A DNA stretch of 64,000 nt from Paenibacillus sabinae T27 (GCF_000612505.1 NZ_CP004078.1:3573252-3637251), one strand, 5' to 3'; shown: positions 16,846 to 25,921, counted from the stretch's first letter. Numbers and translations: made by a program. Notes: generated by a model not told the origin, from the letters alone.

Positions 16846-17415
16846 GTGGCGCAATTGTTTTTTAAATACGGTTCAATGAACAGCGGCAAATCGATCGAAA
16901 TACTCAAGGTTGCCCATAATTATGAAGAACAAGGCAAATCCGTGCTTATATTCACCTCCGCCATCGACAACCGGGACGAGGTCGGCTATGTCTCCTCGCG
17001 GATCGGCCTCCGAAGACAGGCTATAGCCATTGACGAAACTACGGATATTTTCGGGATCGTGAATGGCAGCCAGCCTAAACCCTACTGCGTGCTCGTTGAT
17101 GAATGCCAGTTTCTGAACCAAGACAGCATACTTCAGCTCGTCCGCATCGTCGATGAACTGGACATTCCGGTAATGGCGTTCGGCCTCAAGAACGATTTCC
17201 AGAACAACCTGTTCGAAGGCAGCAAATATATGCTGATCTACGCCGACAAGATCGAGGAAATGAAGACGATCTGCTGGTTCTGCGAGCGCAAGGCGACCAT
17301 GACGCTGCGGGTAGAGGACGGAAAGCCCGTGTACAGCGGCAAGCAAATCCAGATCGGCGGGAACGAAGCTTATTATCCGGTATGCCGCAAATGCCACAAA
17401 AATCCGCCGCTGTAG
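16846..17415 (+). CDS. tdk: Thymidine kinase
   Basis: Phosphorylates thymidine with ATP in nucleotide salvage. The 189-residue protein has the P-loop GSMNSGKS at its N-terminus, the VLVDECQFL Walker-B-like motif and DQ region (about residues 84-92), and the zinc-binding pairs CWFCERK and CRKC. Translation starts at GTG, 10 nt after AGGAAGGGA; the nearby ATG at 16839 is out of frame. It is flanked by the ABC operon running the other way and by a hairpin downstream. Confidence 0.95.
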   Translation: MAQLFFKYGSMNSGKSIEILKVAHNYEEQGKSVLIFTSAIDNRDEVGYVSSRIGLRRQAIAIDETTDIFGIVNGSQPKPYCVLVDECQFLNQDSILQLVRIVDELDIPVMAFGLKNDFQNNLFEGSKYMLIYADKIEEMKTICWFCERKATMTLRVEDGKPVYSGKQIQIGGNEAYYPVCRKCHKNPPL

Positions 17416-17462
17416 CTCATACGGACGCTCCGCTCGATCTTATAACCATATCTAAATACGCG

Positions 17463-17510
17463 AACAGGGCCTTGGCAGGGATGATCCCCGTGCCGGCCCT
17501 GTTTCGCTAT
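17463..17510 (+). terminator. Candidate terminator of tdk
   Basis: AACAGGGCC and GGCCCTGTT pair around an inner GGC...GCC stem; the tail TTCGCTATT is poor in T. Confidence 0.5.
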
Positions 17511-17521
17511 TCCAGCGCATA

Positions 17522-18475
17522 TTATATAAATCCGGTTACGAGCTTGCCAATCGCCCGTTCCGCATCCACTTCAAGACAGATGTTTACATCGTTTCCCCTT
17601 AACGGATGAGGTCTCCGGTCGGTCACAACCATGCCGGATGTCAGACTTCCGCTGCATTCAATTTCGGCTTTCAGGGTCTGTATCTTGACCAGGCTTGGAT
17701 CTACCGCAACCAGCAGCGCCAGCGGATCATGCAGCGGACATGCGTCAATGAAATCATTGACCCGGGTGTAGAAATTAAAATAGTAGGCCAGTGAAGCCCG
17801 CAAAAACTCCACAACCTCCCGGCAATCCTGACGCGCGTTCCGGTCCATCCAGTCGAGGTGCTGCATCGTCAGCTTCGCCTGTAATGTTACATCCAGCCCG
17901 ACCATCGTCAGCGGAAGCCCCGACTTAAACACAAGCGCTGCCGCCTCGGGGTCCACATGAAAATTCGCTTCGGCTACCGGCGTGACGTTGCCGTGGGAAA
18001 ATACGGTCCCTCCCATCATGACCACGTGCTTAAATTTACCGCGGATCGAGGGATCTTTCTCAAGCGCCAGCGCCAGATTGGTCAAACTTCCAAGCGTAAC
18101 CAGAATCAATTCTCCCGGCTGCTCGTTGGCTTTCCGAATCATAAAATCAGCCGCAGATTCCTCAAGAGGAAGCTGGTTCGAAGGCGGAAGCTCCGCATTC
18201 CCGATGCCATTGTCACCGTGGACATGCACGACCGATCCTCCCCACTTTCGTTCAAGCGGTCCTGAAGCGCCCGGGGCAACCGGAACATCGTAACCCGGAT
18301 TCGCGAGCTTAATGATCCGCAGCGTATTGTCGGTTGCCTGAGCAACGTCCGTATTGCCAAATCCGGTGCAGATGCCCTCAATATGAATATGCTGTGATTT
18401 CAACGCATAGAGAATGGCAAACGCGTCGTCGATTCCTGTATCGACATCGAGAATAAGTTGATGTTTGTTTGGCAT
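17522..18475 (-). CDS. Inosine-uridine type nucleoside hydrolase
   Basis: Cleaves the N-glycosidic bond of ribonucleosides to ribose and free base. The 317-residue protein has the calcium-binding fingerprint DVDTGIDDA at residues 10-18, then HGDNGIGN, the LVTLGSLTNLALAL and VVMMGG motifs, EANFHVDPEAA and a late HDPLAL with the conserved His-Asp. It is the last gene of the LacI-transporter operon, 54 nt after the second permease gene. That context suggests the imported substrate is a nucleoside or a ribosylated compound hydrolysed in the cytoplasm. Base preference cannot be read from the sequence. Confidence 0.93.
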   Translation of the reverse strand: MPNKHQLILDVDTGIDDAFAILYALKSQHIHIEGICTGFGNTDVAQATDNTLRIIKLANPGYDVPVAPGASGPLERKWGGSVVHVHGDNGIGNAELPPSNQLPLEESAADFMIRKANEQPGELILVTLGSLTNLALALEKDPSIRGKFKHVVMMGGTVFSHGNVTPVAEANFHVDPEAAALVFKSGLPLTMVGLDVTLQAKLTMQHLDWMDRNARQDCREVVEFLRASLAYYFNFYTRVNDFIDACPLHDPLALLVAVDPSLVKIQTLKAEIECSGSLTSGMVVTDRRPHPLRGNDVNICLEVDAERAIGKLVTGFI

Positions 18476-18529
18476 CGTGTGCCTCCCCCATGAATAGATG
18501 AATAGAATGAAAAGTTCACAAACTGGAAT

Positions 18530-19363
18530 TTATCCTTTTTCAGCGCCGGCTGTCAAGCCTTGGGTCAGGAGCCGCTGAAGCAGAATGAACAGGAAAGTAA
18601 TCGGAACCGCGATCAGGACGCATCCTGCGGCAAACGTAGTGAAATCCGTAGACTGCCGCGTACTGATCATATCGAACAAACCGACGGCCAGCGTCTTCGT
18701 CTCCGGTGTCCGCAGCACGAGCTTGGCAAAGATAAAGTCGGTGAACGAGCCGGCAAAAATACTCAGCGCCGTATACACAATAAGCGGTGTAGACAAGGGC
18801 ATCACGATGCGGAAGAAAATGCCGAGATGACCCGCTCCGTCCATGCGCGCCGCCTCCACCAGACTTTTGGGAATGGTGTCGAAGTAGCTTTTGGCAAACA
18901 GGAAGAACAAGGGCGCTCCCGCCGCGTAGACCAGAATAACCGCAATATGCGTATTGAGCAGGTTCATCAGATTCAGCAAAATAAATACGGCAATCATGCT
19001 CATAAATCCGGGGAACAGGCCCAGCACCATCAATGTGCTCATCATCGTTTTCCGGCCGTTAAAGCGGAAGACCGAGAACGCATATCCGGGGAGCAGCGTC
19101 AAAATCGTGCCGACCACGGTGGTAGTCACGGCAATCTTCAATGTGTTGACATACCAGCGGGCAAAATCGTATTTATCGAACAAATTGGCATAATGGCCGA
19201 ACGTCAAGGCCGTAGGAAGCAAGGTTTCGCTGTACAGCGAATTGCCTGTCCTAAGCGAAGACATAATCACCCAAAGGGCCGGGTATACGGAGAAGACGCC
19301 GACGACAGCAAGCAGCACATAACTGACCGACAGCCAGATCGATCCTCTTATTTTACGGCTCAT
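18530..19363 (-). CDS. ABC importer permease, CUT1 family (MalG-like)
   Basis: A 277-residue inner permease with six spans. It carries the EAA loop that contacts the ATPase (VEAARMDGAGHLGIFFRIVMP, central part EAARMDGAG, about 185) and the N-terminal YPALWVIMSSLR typical of MalG-like proteins. Its ATG overlaps the preceding permease stop by 4 nt (ATGA), a classic coupling arrangement. No ATPase gene is present in the operon; CUT1 systems of Firmicutes commonly share the MsmX ATPase encoded elsewhere. Confidence 0.9.
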   Translation of the reverse strand: MSRKIRGSIWLSVSYVLLAVVGVFSVYPALWVIMSSLRTGNSLYSETLLPTALTFGHYANLFDKYDFARWYVNTLKIAVTTTVVGTILTLLPGYAFSVFRFNGRKTMMSTLMVLGLFPGFMSMIAVFILLNLMNLLNTHIAVILVYAAGAPLFFLFAKSYFDTIPKSLVEAARMDGAGHLGIFFRIVMPLSTPLIVYTALSIFAGSFTDFIFAKLVLRTPETKTLAVGLFDMISTRQSTDFTTFAAGCVLIAVPITFLFILLQRLLTQGLTAGAEKG

Positions 19364-20706
19364 GACGATGTGTCCTCCTTAAATGCCTTCGTCCGGCGAA
19401 CATTCCAAATCGCAAATGCGGACAAAAGAATGAAAATGATAATCCCGATAACGGAGGCGAAATTGTACTGGCCGTTTTCCATGGAAAGCTTGAACAGCCA
19501 AGTGATCAGAATGTCGGTGTCTCCGGCATACTGGAAATCGCCGTTGATCGGGTTCCCGTTCGTCAGCAGGTAGATTACATTGAAATTGTTCATATTCCCG
19601 ACGAAGGACATAATGACCAGCGGGGCCATCGAATACATCACGCACGGGAACGTAATCATCCGGGTCTTCTGAAAAGCACTCGCGCCGTCGATATCGGCCG
19701 CTTCATACATATCCTGCGGGATCGTCGACATGATTCCAATAATCATGAGCATCGATACCGGGAAAGATACCCAGAAATTCGCAATGATGAGCGTGACCTT
19801 CGCCCATGTCGGATCGGAGAGCCACGGAATTTTGCCGATGCCAAACAGCTCAAGATACTGGTTCACCGGGCCGAACTGGCCGTTAAACATATTTTGCAGA
19901 ATCAGCATTGAAACAAACATTGGAATCGCATAAGGCAAAATAAACAGCGTGCGCCAAAACGACTTGAAGCGAATGCGTTTTTGCTGGACGAGCAGCGCTA
20001 CCGCGAACCCGCCGAAATAACCGGTAAGCGTTGCAAGAAGCGCCCAGACAATCGTCCATAACGTGACACTGTAGAAGGTGCGGCTCCATTCTTTGATCCG
20101 GAAGAGTTCCCTGAAGGCCTCAAAGCCGGTCCAATCCAGCAGGTTCTTTGGCGGCGTATGCGTGGCCGTATAGTTTGTAAAGGCGATCAGGATCATGAAG
20201 ACAATCGGCATGATGGTGAAGAAAAAGACACCCGCCAGCGGAACCGCCAGGATCAAATACGGGAATCGGTAGGACAGCACAAAACTGACCGTTTCTTTGA
20301 AGGTATTGGGTACCTCGCCTTGTTCCCTCATTTTTCCTGTACGATAAGAATCTTTAATATTCATCACATAGATCCAGATAAAAATCAGCGCTACAAAAAC
20401 GGTGACCAATCCCTCGATCATCAGGAAGACGGAGTGGTCCCCCATGACCTGCTTGTAGAGCCTGCCCACCTTTTTAAGTTGGGTCTCGGTTTCGCCAAGT
20501 GTAACCAGCCCCCATACCGCATGAGGCAGCCGAAAAATAAAGGTATACAAGGCCAGCGCGTGCACCGCCAGCAAAATAACGCCTTTCATGTACTGGCGAT
20601 TGTACAATTGCCCCAATCCCATGGCCAGCGCCGACAATACCGCCGCAGTCCTGCTGTACGTTCTGGTTAGCTTGGAACGTTCTTGCTCCATGATGAACTC
20701 CTGCAT
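19360..20706 (-). CDS. ABC importer permease, CUT1 family (MalF/MdxF-like)
   Basis: A permease of about 448 residues with the long N-terminal region seen in MalF and in MdxF of Bacillus, including a GQLYNRQYMKG segment, two leading spans and then the six-span core. The coupling motif is YEAADIDGASAF (about residue 345). Two starts are possible: ATG 20706 after AAAGGAGG (used here), or ATG 20691 after AGGAG. The MdxF-like extended form is typical of maltodextrin uptake, which contrasts with the nucleoside hydrolase at the end of the operon; the substrate is therefore uncertain. Confidence 0.88.
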   Translation of the reverse strand: MQEFIMEQERSKLTRTYSRTAAVLSALAMGLGQLYNRQYMKGVILLAVHALALYTFIFRLPHAVWGLVTLGETETQLKKVGRLYKQVMGDHSVFLMIEGLVTVFVALIFIWIYVMNIKDSYRTGKMREQGEVPNTFKETVSFVLSYRFPYLILAVPLAGVFFFTIMPIVFMILIAFTNYTATHTPPKNLLDWTGFEAFRELFRIKEWSRTFYSVTLWTIVWALLATLTGYFGGFAVALLVQQKRIRFKSFWRTLFILPYAIPMFVSMLILQNMFNGQFGPVNQYLELFGIGKIPWLSDPTWAKVTLIIANFWVSFPVSMLMIIGIMSTIPQDMYEAADIDGASAFQKTRMITFPCVMYSMAPLVIMSFVGNMNNFNVIYLLTNGNPINGDFQYAGDTDILITWLFKLSMENGQYNFASVIGIIIFILLSAFAIWNVRRTKAFKEDTSS

Positions 20707-20794
20707 CCCCCTTTGACCTCCTTTTAATGAAATGCGATCACCCGTCGACAACCCAGGTGACCGCCCGTTACTCGCACAACTTCAGCTCTATTCG

Positions 20795-22099
20795 TTATTT
20801 CTGATTGGCTATGTCCGTTTTCAGCTTCTCGGCAGCCTTGTCCAAAGCGGCTTTAGGATCTCCGCCTTTCCAGACGTCGGCTATAGCGGCATCCAGAGCC
20901 GGCCATACATATTTCGTCTCATAAAGACCCGGGAATCTGTGGCTGCTTGCAATTTGCTTCAGGAAGCCCTGGGTCAACTCATCATTGCGGATTCCCTGCT
21001 CGGTTCCGGAGATATTGGCGGCCGGAAGCGCGCCGGTCAGCTCATTGTTCTTGATTTGCATTTCTTTGGTCGTGATGAAATGGGCGAGAAGCTTGGCTGC
21101 ATTCGGATATTTGGAGTACGAGCTTACATAGTATCCCGTGCTTCCCGCAAGCGGCATCGCATTTTCACCGCCCGGCAGCTTCGGCATCGGCAGTACGCCT
21201 ACAGGGAACGGCTGCTTGTTATGCTCACCGATCGCCCAGCTTCCGTCCATATTGATGGCAAGCTTGCCTTGTGCCCACAGACCTTCCTTCAGATTATTAG
21301 TGACATCGGCCAGTTCAAGCGGGATAATCTCGTGAAGAGATTGAATGAACTGCATCCCTTTTACAGAACCTTCATTATTGATTCCGATGTCATTGACATC
21401 CGTTTCATTGTTGCCGAAGATGTACCCGCCATAACCCGTCATGAAGGCGACGTCAAAGGCAGAGGTTTTGGGCTCGTACAGGAAGCCGAATTTATTGTTC
21501 TTCACATCATTGAATTTCTTGGAGAAGGCGATAATATCATCCCATGTCTCCAGCTTCGCGTCCTTCACAAGATCTTTGTTGTAGTAGAGGCTGAACGTAT
21601 AGACGTTCCAGGGATAACCGTACAGAATGCCGTCATGAGTAGCTGCCGCGATTGTGTCCGGCTTGTTAATGCTTTTCGTGTCTTCTTCAAAATAGTCATT
21701 CGGCAGCACGAGCCCGGATTGAACGGCATTTGCCACATCAGGTGTTTGCAGACCGAACACGTCCGCGCCTACGCCGGCCGGCCCATCCGTCGACAACCGC
21801 TTGATGCTGTCCCAGTAACCGACATCCTCTACCGTGACTTTAATGTTGTACTTTTGTTCGAATTCTTTCAGCGCATAATCAGTAAAAGGCTTCAGGTCGG
21901 TGATAAACGTCCAAAGTCTCAATTCCGCCCCTTCCTCGGGCTTCAGCTCTTCCGTAGCGGCAGTCTCATCTGTACCGGTCTGCGAACCCGCTGCATTGCT
22001 TGACTGATTGCCGGAATTCGTCGCTGCGTTACCGCCGCATGCAGACAATGTGAACAGCATTATTGCAGACAGCATTACCAGACTTAGCTTCTTTTTCAT
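20795..22099 (-). CDS. Solute-binding lipoprotein of the CUT1 importer
   Basis: A 434-residue extracellular binding protein. It begins with a lipoprotein signal (basic MKKK, hydrophobic core, lipobox LSACG, cysteine near residue 20), then a Ser/Thr/Asn-rich tether and a MalE-like two-lobe domain (LRLWTF, GYPWNVYTFSLYYNKDL, GSWAIGEHN, STGYYVSSYSKYP). The sugar-type fold suggests a carbohydrate or glycoside ligand. An AAAAGGGG site precedes the ATG; the longer in-frame form would not begin with a signal peptide. It lies 97 nt after the LacI gene stop and 88 nt before the first permease. Confidence 0.9.
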   Translation of the reverse strand: MKKKLSLVMLSAIMLFTLSACGGNAATNSGNQSSNAAGSQTGTDETAATEELKPEEGAELRLWTFITDLKPFTDYALKEFEQKYNIKVTVEDVGYWDSIKRLSTDGPAGVGADVFGLQTPDVANAVQSGLVLPNDYFEEDTKSINKPDTIAAATHDGILYGYPWNVYTFSLYYNKDLVKDAKLETWDDIIAFSKKFNDVKNNKFGFLYEPKTSAFDVAFMTGYGGYIFGNNETDVNDIGINNEGSVKGMQFIQSLHEIIPLELADVTNNLKEGLWAQGKLAINMDGSWAIGEHNKQPFPVGVLPMPKLPGGENAMPLAGSTGYYVSSYSKYPNAAKLLAHFITTKEMQIKNNELTGALPAANISGTEQGIRNDELTQGFLKQIASSHRFPGLYETKYVWPALDAAIADVWKGGDPKAALDKAAEKLKTDIANQK

Positions 22100-22196
22100 G
22101 AAATATCTACCCCTTTTGCATGTATTCAGTGTGTACAAACCTTCGATCCAATTGAAGCGAGCAAAATGATTCGGGACGTCACTTTTCTAATCAGCT

Positions 22197-23207
22197 TTAG
22201 CCTGTTACCGCCATGCAACTCCCCCTTACTATAATTTCATGCGGAAGAATCCTTGTTTCCTTCACATAATCCTCTTTCTGCTTGATTTGCTTCAGCAGCA
22301 TTTCCGCCGTCTGTACGCTCAGCTCCTGGATTGGCTGCCTAACAGTCGTAATGCCGGGACAGTAAGCTTTGGCCAAAAGGATATCGTCGAACCCCATGAT
22401 GGAAATATCCCCGGGTACGCTCAGCCCGTTCATTTCAGCTGCCTTAATTGCGCCGATTGCGACCATGTCGCTCACACAGCACACGGCTGTTGGCCTGTCC
22501 GGTCTTTGAAATAACGCCATACCGTTCGCATAGCCGTGATCGATGTCGTAGTCATTGGTAAAAATCAGCGACTCTTCAGAGCCAATGCCGTATTCGGCCA
22601 GCGCTTGTTTATAACCGGATAACCGCTCCACCGCCTGACGGTAGATATGCGGCCCGCCAAAAAACGCGATTCTGCGATGTCCAATCTCAAGCAAATACCG
22701 GGTCGCATCATACATGGCCTGATAATTATCGATGTTGACGGACGAGAACTGCTGACTCGGGTCAATATGCCCCGCAAACACGGCCGGAATGTCCACCTGC
22801 TCAAAAAACTCAATCTGATGCGGCTTGGGAGGAGAGGTCATCAGCACGACGCCATCCACGTACTTGTCTTTCAAGAGCCTTAAATAATCCTTCTCGATCC
22901 CATCGTCACTTCTTGTATTGCAGAGGAGCGTGGTGTAGTTGTGCTTAAAGAATTCCTCTTCGATAATGTTGACAAATTTTGAAATAAAGACATTATCAAT
23001 GCTTGAAATGATGACTCCGATGAGCCGGCTTTCTTTCATAACCAGACTGCGTGCAACCGAGTTGGGATTGAAGTTCAGCTCTTCAACCACTTTCAGAACT
23101 TTCTCACGTATCGCTTTGCTGACGGGCTTGCTTTGATTGAGAACCCGTGAAACGGTTGCCGGTGATACATTCGCTCTCATGGCCACATCTTTAATCGTAA
23201 TGCTCAT
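22197..23207 (-). CDS. LacI family transcriptional regulator
   Basis: A 336-residue repressor: an N-terminal helix-turn-helix (TIKDVAMRANVSPATVSRVL, residues 3-22), hinge helix NPNSVARSL, then a periplasmic-binding-like effector domain. It is the first gene of the operon ending in the nucleoside hydrolase. Two near-identical palindromes of LacI type lie 79 and 167 bp upstream, so it very likely represses its own operon until a ligand such as the imported substrate or a breakdown product binds. The effector is unknown. Confidence 0.92.
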   Translation of the reverse strand: MSITIKDVAMRANVSPATVSRVLNQSKPVSKAIREKVLKVVEELNFNPNSVARSLVMKESRLIGVIISSIDNVFISKFVNIIEEEFFKHNYTTLLCNTRSDDGIEKDYLRLLKDKYVDGVVLMTSPPKPHQIEFFEQVDIPAVFAGHIDPSQQFSSVNIDNYQAMYDATRYLLEIGHRRIAFFGGPHIYRQAVERLSGYKQALAEYGIGSEESLIFTNDYDIDHGYANGMALFQRPDRPTAVCCVSDMVAIGAIKAAEMNGLSVPGDISIMGFDDILLAKAYCPGITTVRQPIQELSVQTAEMLLKQIKQKEDYVKETRILPHEIIVRGSCMAVTG

Positions 23208-23285
23208 GCCTACACTCCCACCCCTCGCGTCAAAAAAAACAACCAGACCCGGGGTATGCGGTAACTCACCTCAGTTGGAAAACAC

Positions 23286-23301
23286 GGGAAATCGATTTCC
23301 C
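23286..23301. promoter_or_regulatory. LacI-type operator 1
   Basis: A perfect 16-bp palindrome GGGAAATCGATTTCCC with the central CG usual for LacI-family sites, upstream of the LacI gene. Confidence 0.7.
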
Positions 23302-23373
23302 GAATTCCTGTCAAAGTGTTATGGATTGTAAATATGACTGCATCCCCTTGATAGATCAACTGTTACTCAGACA

Positions 23374-23387
23374 GGAAATCGTTTTCC
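23374..23387. promoter_or_regulatory. LacI-type operator 2
   Basis: GGAAATCGTTTTCC matches operator 1 in 13 of 14 core positions; the centres are 87 bp apart, about eight helical turns, which would allow looping. The rest of 23208-23590 is AT-rich with no supported gene; it holds a TTGACA on the minus strand next to operator 1 but no good -10 in register, and an ACACGA/TCGTGT inverted repeat near 23550. Confidence 0.65.
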
Positions 23388-23593
23388 GATATGACATCTG
23401 TCACTTAATATAACATTTACTGTTACGATATTGCGAATTGATTAAGAGAAATGTACATGATTTATACTATGAGAGCAACTAACTTTACATTAGATTGTAT
23501 ATTTCGACAGATTACATTCTATTTCTTTATGCATAATGCATAATTGACACGAATATTGTCGTGTAATGTTCGTGTTATATTTGTAGAAACAGG

Positions 23594-23616
23594 AAAAAAG
23601 CCGCTTTTCAGCGGCT
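23594..23616 (-). terminator. Terminator of the DinB-like gene
   Basis: Stem AGCCGC/GCGGCT (23599-23616) followed on the minus strand by six T. Confidence 0.8.
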
Positions 23617-23684
23617 GCCAACAGAGGATTTAATTGGAATAGGGATGAAAGACGGAGTAATGGAGAATTAATGCAGGATAACCG

Positions 23685-24203
23685 TTACTTTAGGTAACGT
23701 TCTTTAATGATATTCAAATGATGCAGCTCATGTCCGATCAGCAGGCTGGCCTGTGCTCTGGCCGAAATGGGATGGCCGTTCGTGTTGCCTTTGCGGGTCC
23801 ACGCCTTCTCCGGAATGGCCGCGAACAAAGCCAGCGTTGATTGGCGCGTCGCTTTGAACTGTCGAATCAGTTCTTCCAGTGAATAGGAGTCAAAATCGGC
23901 CGCATTTACGAAATCATTCTCATCATAGCCGGCAAGCGGCGTTTCATCTCCCCGGGACAAACGCAGCACCCGGTAGGCCATAATGCGGTCACTGTCCGTC
24001 AAGTGACCGAGCAGTTGCTTAAGGCTCCATTTGTCCGGTGCGTACCGGTATGCCGCCTGCTCCTCGGTCAATCCTTCGAATAACGCGAAGACGGTCTCGG
24101 ATAGTTCCAGCAAAACATCGGAAAATTCTCCTTGTTCCGGCACCAGTTTCAAATACTTCTCATTGGACTCTGCATACTCTTCCTTGGTCGGGCGTTGGCT
24201 CAT
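23685..24203 (-). CDS. DinB family protein
   Basis: A 172-residue four-helix-bundle protein of the DinB/YfiT superfamily, members of which are metal-dependent thiol transferases or stress proteins. Conserved metal ligands can be placed: HLTDSDRI (about residue 73) and IGHELHHLNI near the C-terminus, giving the three-histidine site. The start at 24203 is preceded by GAGGAG at 8 nt; a longer reading frame to 24359 lacks such a site. It has its own terminator. The specific reaction is unknown. Confidence 0.88.
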   Translation of the reverse strand: MSQRPTKEEYAESNEKYLKLVPEQGEFSDVLLELSETVFALFEGLTEEQAAYRYAPDKWSLKQLLGHLTDSDRIMAYRVLRLSRGDETPLAGYDENDFVNAADFDSYSLEELIRQFKATRQSTLALFAAIPEKAWTRKGNTNGHPISARAQASLLIGHELHHLNIIKERYLK

Positions 24204-24408
24204 CTTGAATCTCCTCTCGAAGTGAACATGACTCCAGTATACTCTGATTTTTTCCACTTTTGCTGATTTTCTACCAGGCATGATGATGATTTCTACTGCT
24301 CTCTTCATATCATGTGGATGTCTTGCCAGTTTACTATTTATGTTCCAAAAAAGAAGCAAATATTATGTCATATTATCCATGATTTGTAAAGAAAAATTGA
24401 GGGGGAGA

Positions 24409-24477
24409 ATGAAGGGAGACAAGCAGGTACGAAAATGGTACCATTTGGAAAGGATGTATTTTCAAGAAACTATTTAA
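24409..24477 (+). CDS. Possible 22-codon leader ORF upstream of sda
   Basis: MKGDKQVRKWYHLERMYFQETI, preceded by GAGGGGGAGA and ending 16 nt before sda on the same strand. It is short and has no known match, so it may be chance; the ribosome-like purine run and position make it worth listing. Confidence 0.25.
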   Translation: MKGDKQVRKWYHLERMYFQETI

Positions 24478-24493
24478 CTTATGGAGGAATCTA

Positions 24494-24667
24494 ATGAACT
24501 TTCATTTTACTCCTTCTCCACGCCCCTCCTCACTTGAAATGTTAACTAATGAACAGCTGTTAAACATCTATGAATTGGCGGTACAGGCGAAGGCATCTCC
24601 CGAATTTATTGAGATTATTGAAGAAGTCTTGTCCAAGAGAAGCTTGGAGCATTCCGAGCATTTATAA
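24494..24667 (+). CDS. sda: Sporulation histidine kinase inhibitor Sda
   Basis: A 57-residue protein whose last 43 residues align with B. subtilis Sda: MLTNEQLLNIYELA...FIEIIEEVLSKRSLEH against KLSDELLIESYFKA...FIELIENEIKRRSLGH. Sda is a helical hairpin that blocks autophosphorylation of the sporulation kinase KinA when replication is disturbed. A 14-residue N-terminal extension is present. GGAGG lies 7 nt before the chosen ATG. Placement close to spo0A, only 250 bp away and converging on it, is a striking pairing of a phosphorelay brake with its output regulator. Confidence 0.88.
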   Translation: MNFHFTPSPRPSSLEMLTNEQLLNIYELAVQAKASPEFIEIIEEVLSKRSLEHSEHL

Positions 24668-24750
24668 ACAGTACTTTCTTTTTTCAATTCAACGGGGCAG
24701 CACTTAGCAGTCTGCTTTCTTCATCTTCATATTATGGAAGTTTTCTTGTT

Positions 24751-24785
24751 CAGGCAGACCTTGCGGTCTGCCTGTTCATTTTGTT
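24751..24785 (+). terminator. Terminator of sda
   Basis: A perfect 10-bp stem CAGGCAGACC / GGTCTGCCTG with a TTGC loop, followed by TTCATTTTGTTT. Confidence 0.85.
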
Positions 24786-24814
24786 TGGATAATTCCCCCA
24801 TTAGTATAACTGAA

Positions 24815-24857
24815 AACACTCCTTTACTTGGCTTTCACAACCAAATAAAGGAGTGTT
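24815..24857 (-). terminator. Terminator of spo0A
   Basis: AACACTCCTTTA...TTGG pairs with CCAA...TAAAGGAGTGTT; the minus strand continues with TTTTC. It lies about 58 nt past the spo0A stop. Confidence 0.75.
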
Positions 24858-24914
24858 CCTTATTTCTTAGCCCGGTTTAACGGCTGAACGTTACTTATCC
24901 TGATCCTTACCCTT

Positions 24915-25739
24915 TCACGACACCTTATGCTCAATCCGCAGCTTGTCTGCCACCATCGCGATAAACTCGCTATTGGTGGGTTTGGACTTACTGATGTTGA
25001 TCGTGTAGCCAAACAGGTGGCTGATGGAGTCGATGTTCCCGCGGGTCCAGGCAACCTCAATCGCGTGTCGGATGGCCCTTTCTACGCGTGAAGGCGTTGT
25101 CTTGAATTTTTCGGCAATGGCCGGGTAGAGTGTCTTCGTAATCGCTCCCAAAATTTCGATGTTGTTGTACACCATCGTGATCGCCTCGCGCAAGTACTGA
25201 TATCCTTTAATATGCGCAGGAACGCCGATTTCATGTATGATCGAAGTGATATTGGCATCCAAATTTTTGCCTTTGGACAACGGAACAACGTTGGATTTGA
25301 CTGACGAGAAGATTGGAGAGCCGGCTGAGGAAGAAGAGGTCATGACGCTGCCGCTCTGGGTTCCTACAAGCTGCCTTACCCGGTTGGTGAGCACCTCCAT
25401 ATCGAAAGGCTTCAAGATGTAATAAGACGCTCCGAGCTGCACTGCCCTTTGGGTGATATTCTCCTGTCCGAAGGCAGTCAGCATAATGATTTTAGGTTGA
25501 GGATTCAGGTCCATTTCCCTTAGACGTTCGAGGACGCCCAATCCGTCAAGATGCGGCATGATAATATCAAGGATAAGAACATCGGGAATTTTGCGTGCCT
25601 GGCTCAGCATTTGCACCACTTCTTCACCATTATACGCAATTCCGGTCACTGTCATATCTTCCTGCTCGGAAATATATTCAGCAAGCAAATTGGTAAATTC
25701 CCGGTTATCGTCTGCCAACAACACTTCAATATTCTGCAC
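24915..25739 (-). CDS. spo0A: Sporulation master regulator Spo0A
   Basis: The response regulator that receives phosphate through the phosphorelay and switches on sporulation. The 274-residue protein has an N-terminal receiver with the acidic pocket ADDN (D10, D11), the phosphorylated aspartate in LILDIIMP (about D58), MLTAFG and the lysine in ILKPFD; the C-terminal DNA-binding domain contains [18 protein letters not shown] and ends in RIEHKVS. Translation starts at GTG after AAGGAGG, as in B. subtilis. It follows spoIVB and recN in the usual order. Upstream lie Spo0A boxes and a sigma-H-like promoter. Confidence 0.98.
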   Translation of the reverse strand: MQNIEVLLADDNREFTNLLAEYISEQEDMTVTGIAYNGEEVVQMLSQARKIPDVLILDIIMPHLDGLGVLERLREMDLNPQPKIIMLTAFGQENITQRAVQLGASYYILKPFDMEVLTNRVRQLVGTQSGSVMTSSSSAGSPIFSSVKSNVVPLSKGKNLDANITSIIHEIGVPAHIKGYQYLREAITMVYNNIEILGAITKTLYPAIAEKFKTTPSRVERAIRHAIEVAWTRGNIDSISHLFGYTINISKSKPTNSEFIAMVADKLRIEHKVS

Positions 25740-25800
25740 TGGCTGTTTCCTCCTTAAAAATATCAGCTTTGTAAAACAGCGTTGTCTTCTCTCTCTAAAT

Positions 25801-25836
25801 CTTTTCGACATGTGGAACGAATTTCCTTCTGTCGAA
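25801..25836 (-). promoter_or_regulatory. spo0A promoter: sigma-H-like elements and 0A boxes
   Basis: On the minus strand GAAGGAAAT (25829-25821) fits the sigma-H -35 and GTCGAAAAG (25809-25801) a partial -10, 11 nt apart. 0A boxes (TGTCGAA or its complement) occur at 25804-25810, 25830-25836 and 25916-25922. The first overlaps the -10, the pattern expected for autoregulation. Confidence 0.6.
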
Positions 25837-25921
25837 AATTATTTTTCTTTATTTTTTTTTTGGCATGATTTATAATTAATTATTTTATTACAGCTTTCGA
25901 TTTTCTTCATGAACGTTCGAC

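Noticed and set aside
23503..23509. 0A box (TTCGACA) in the LacI-DinB gap
   Set aside because: A single 7-mer is expected by chance every few kilobases and no sporulation gene is next to it.
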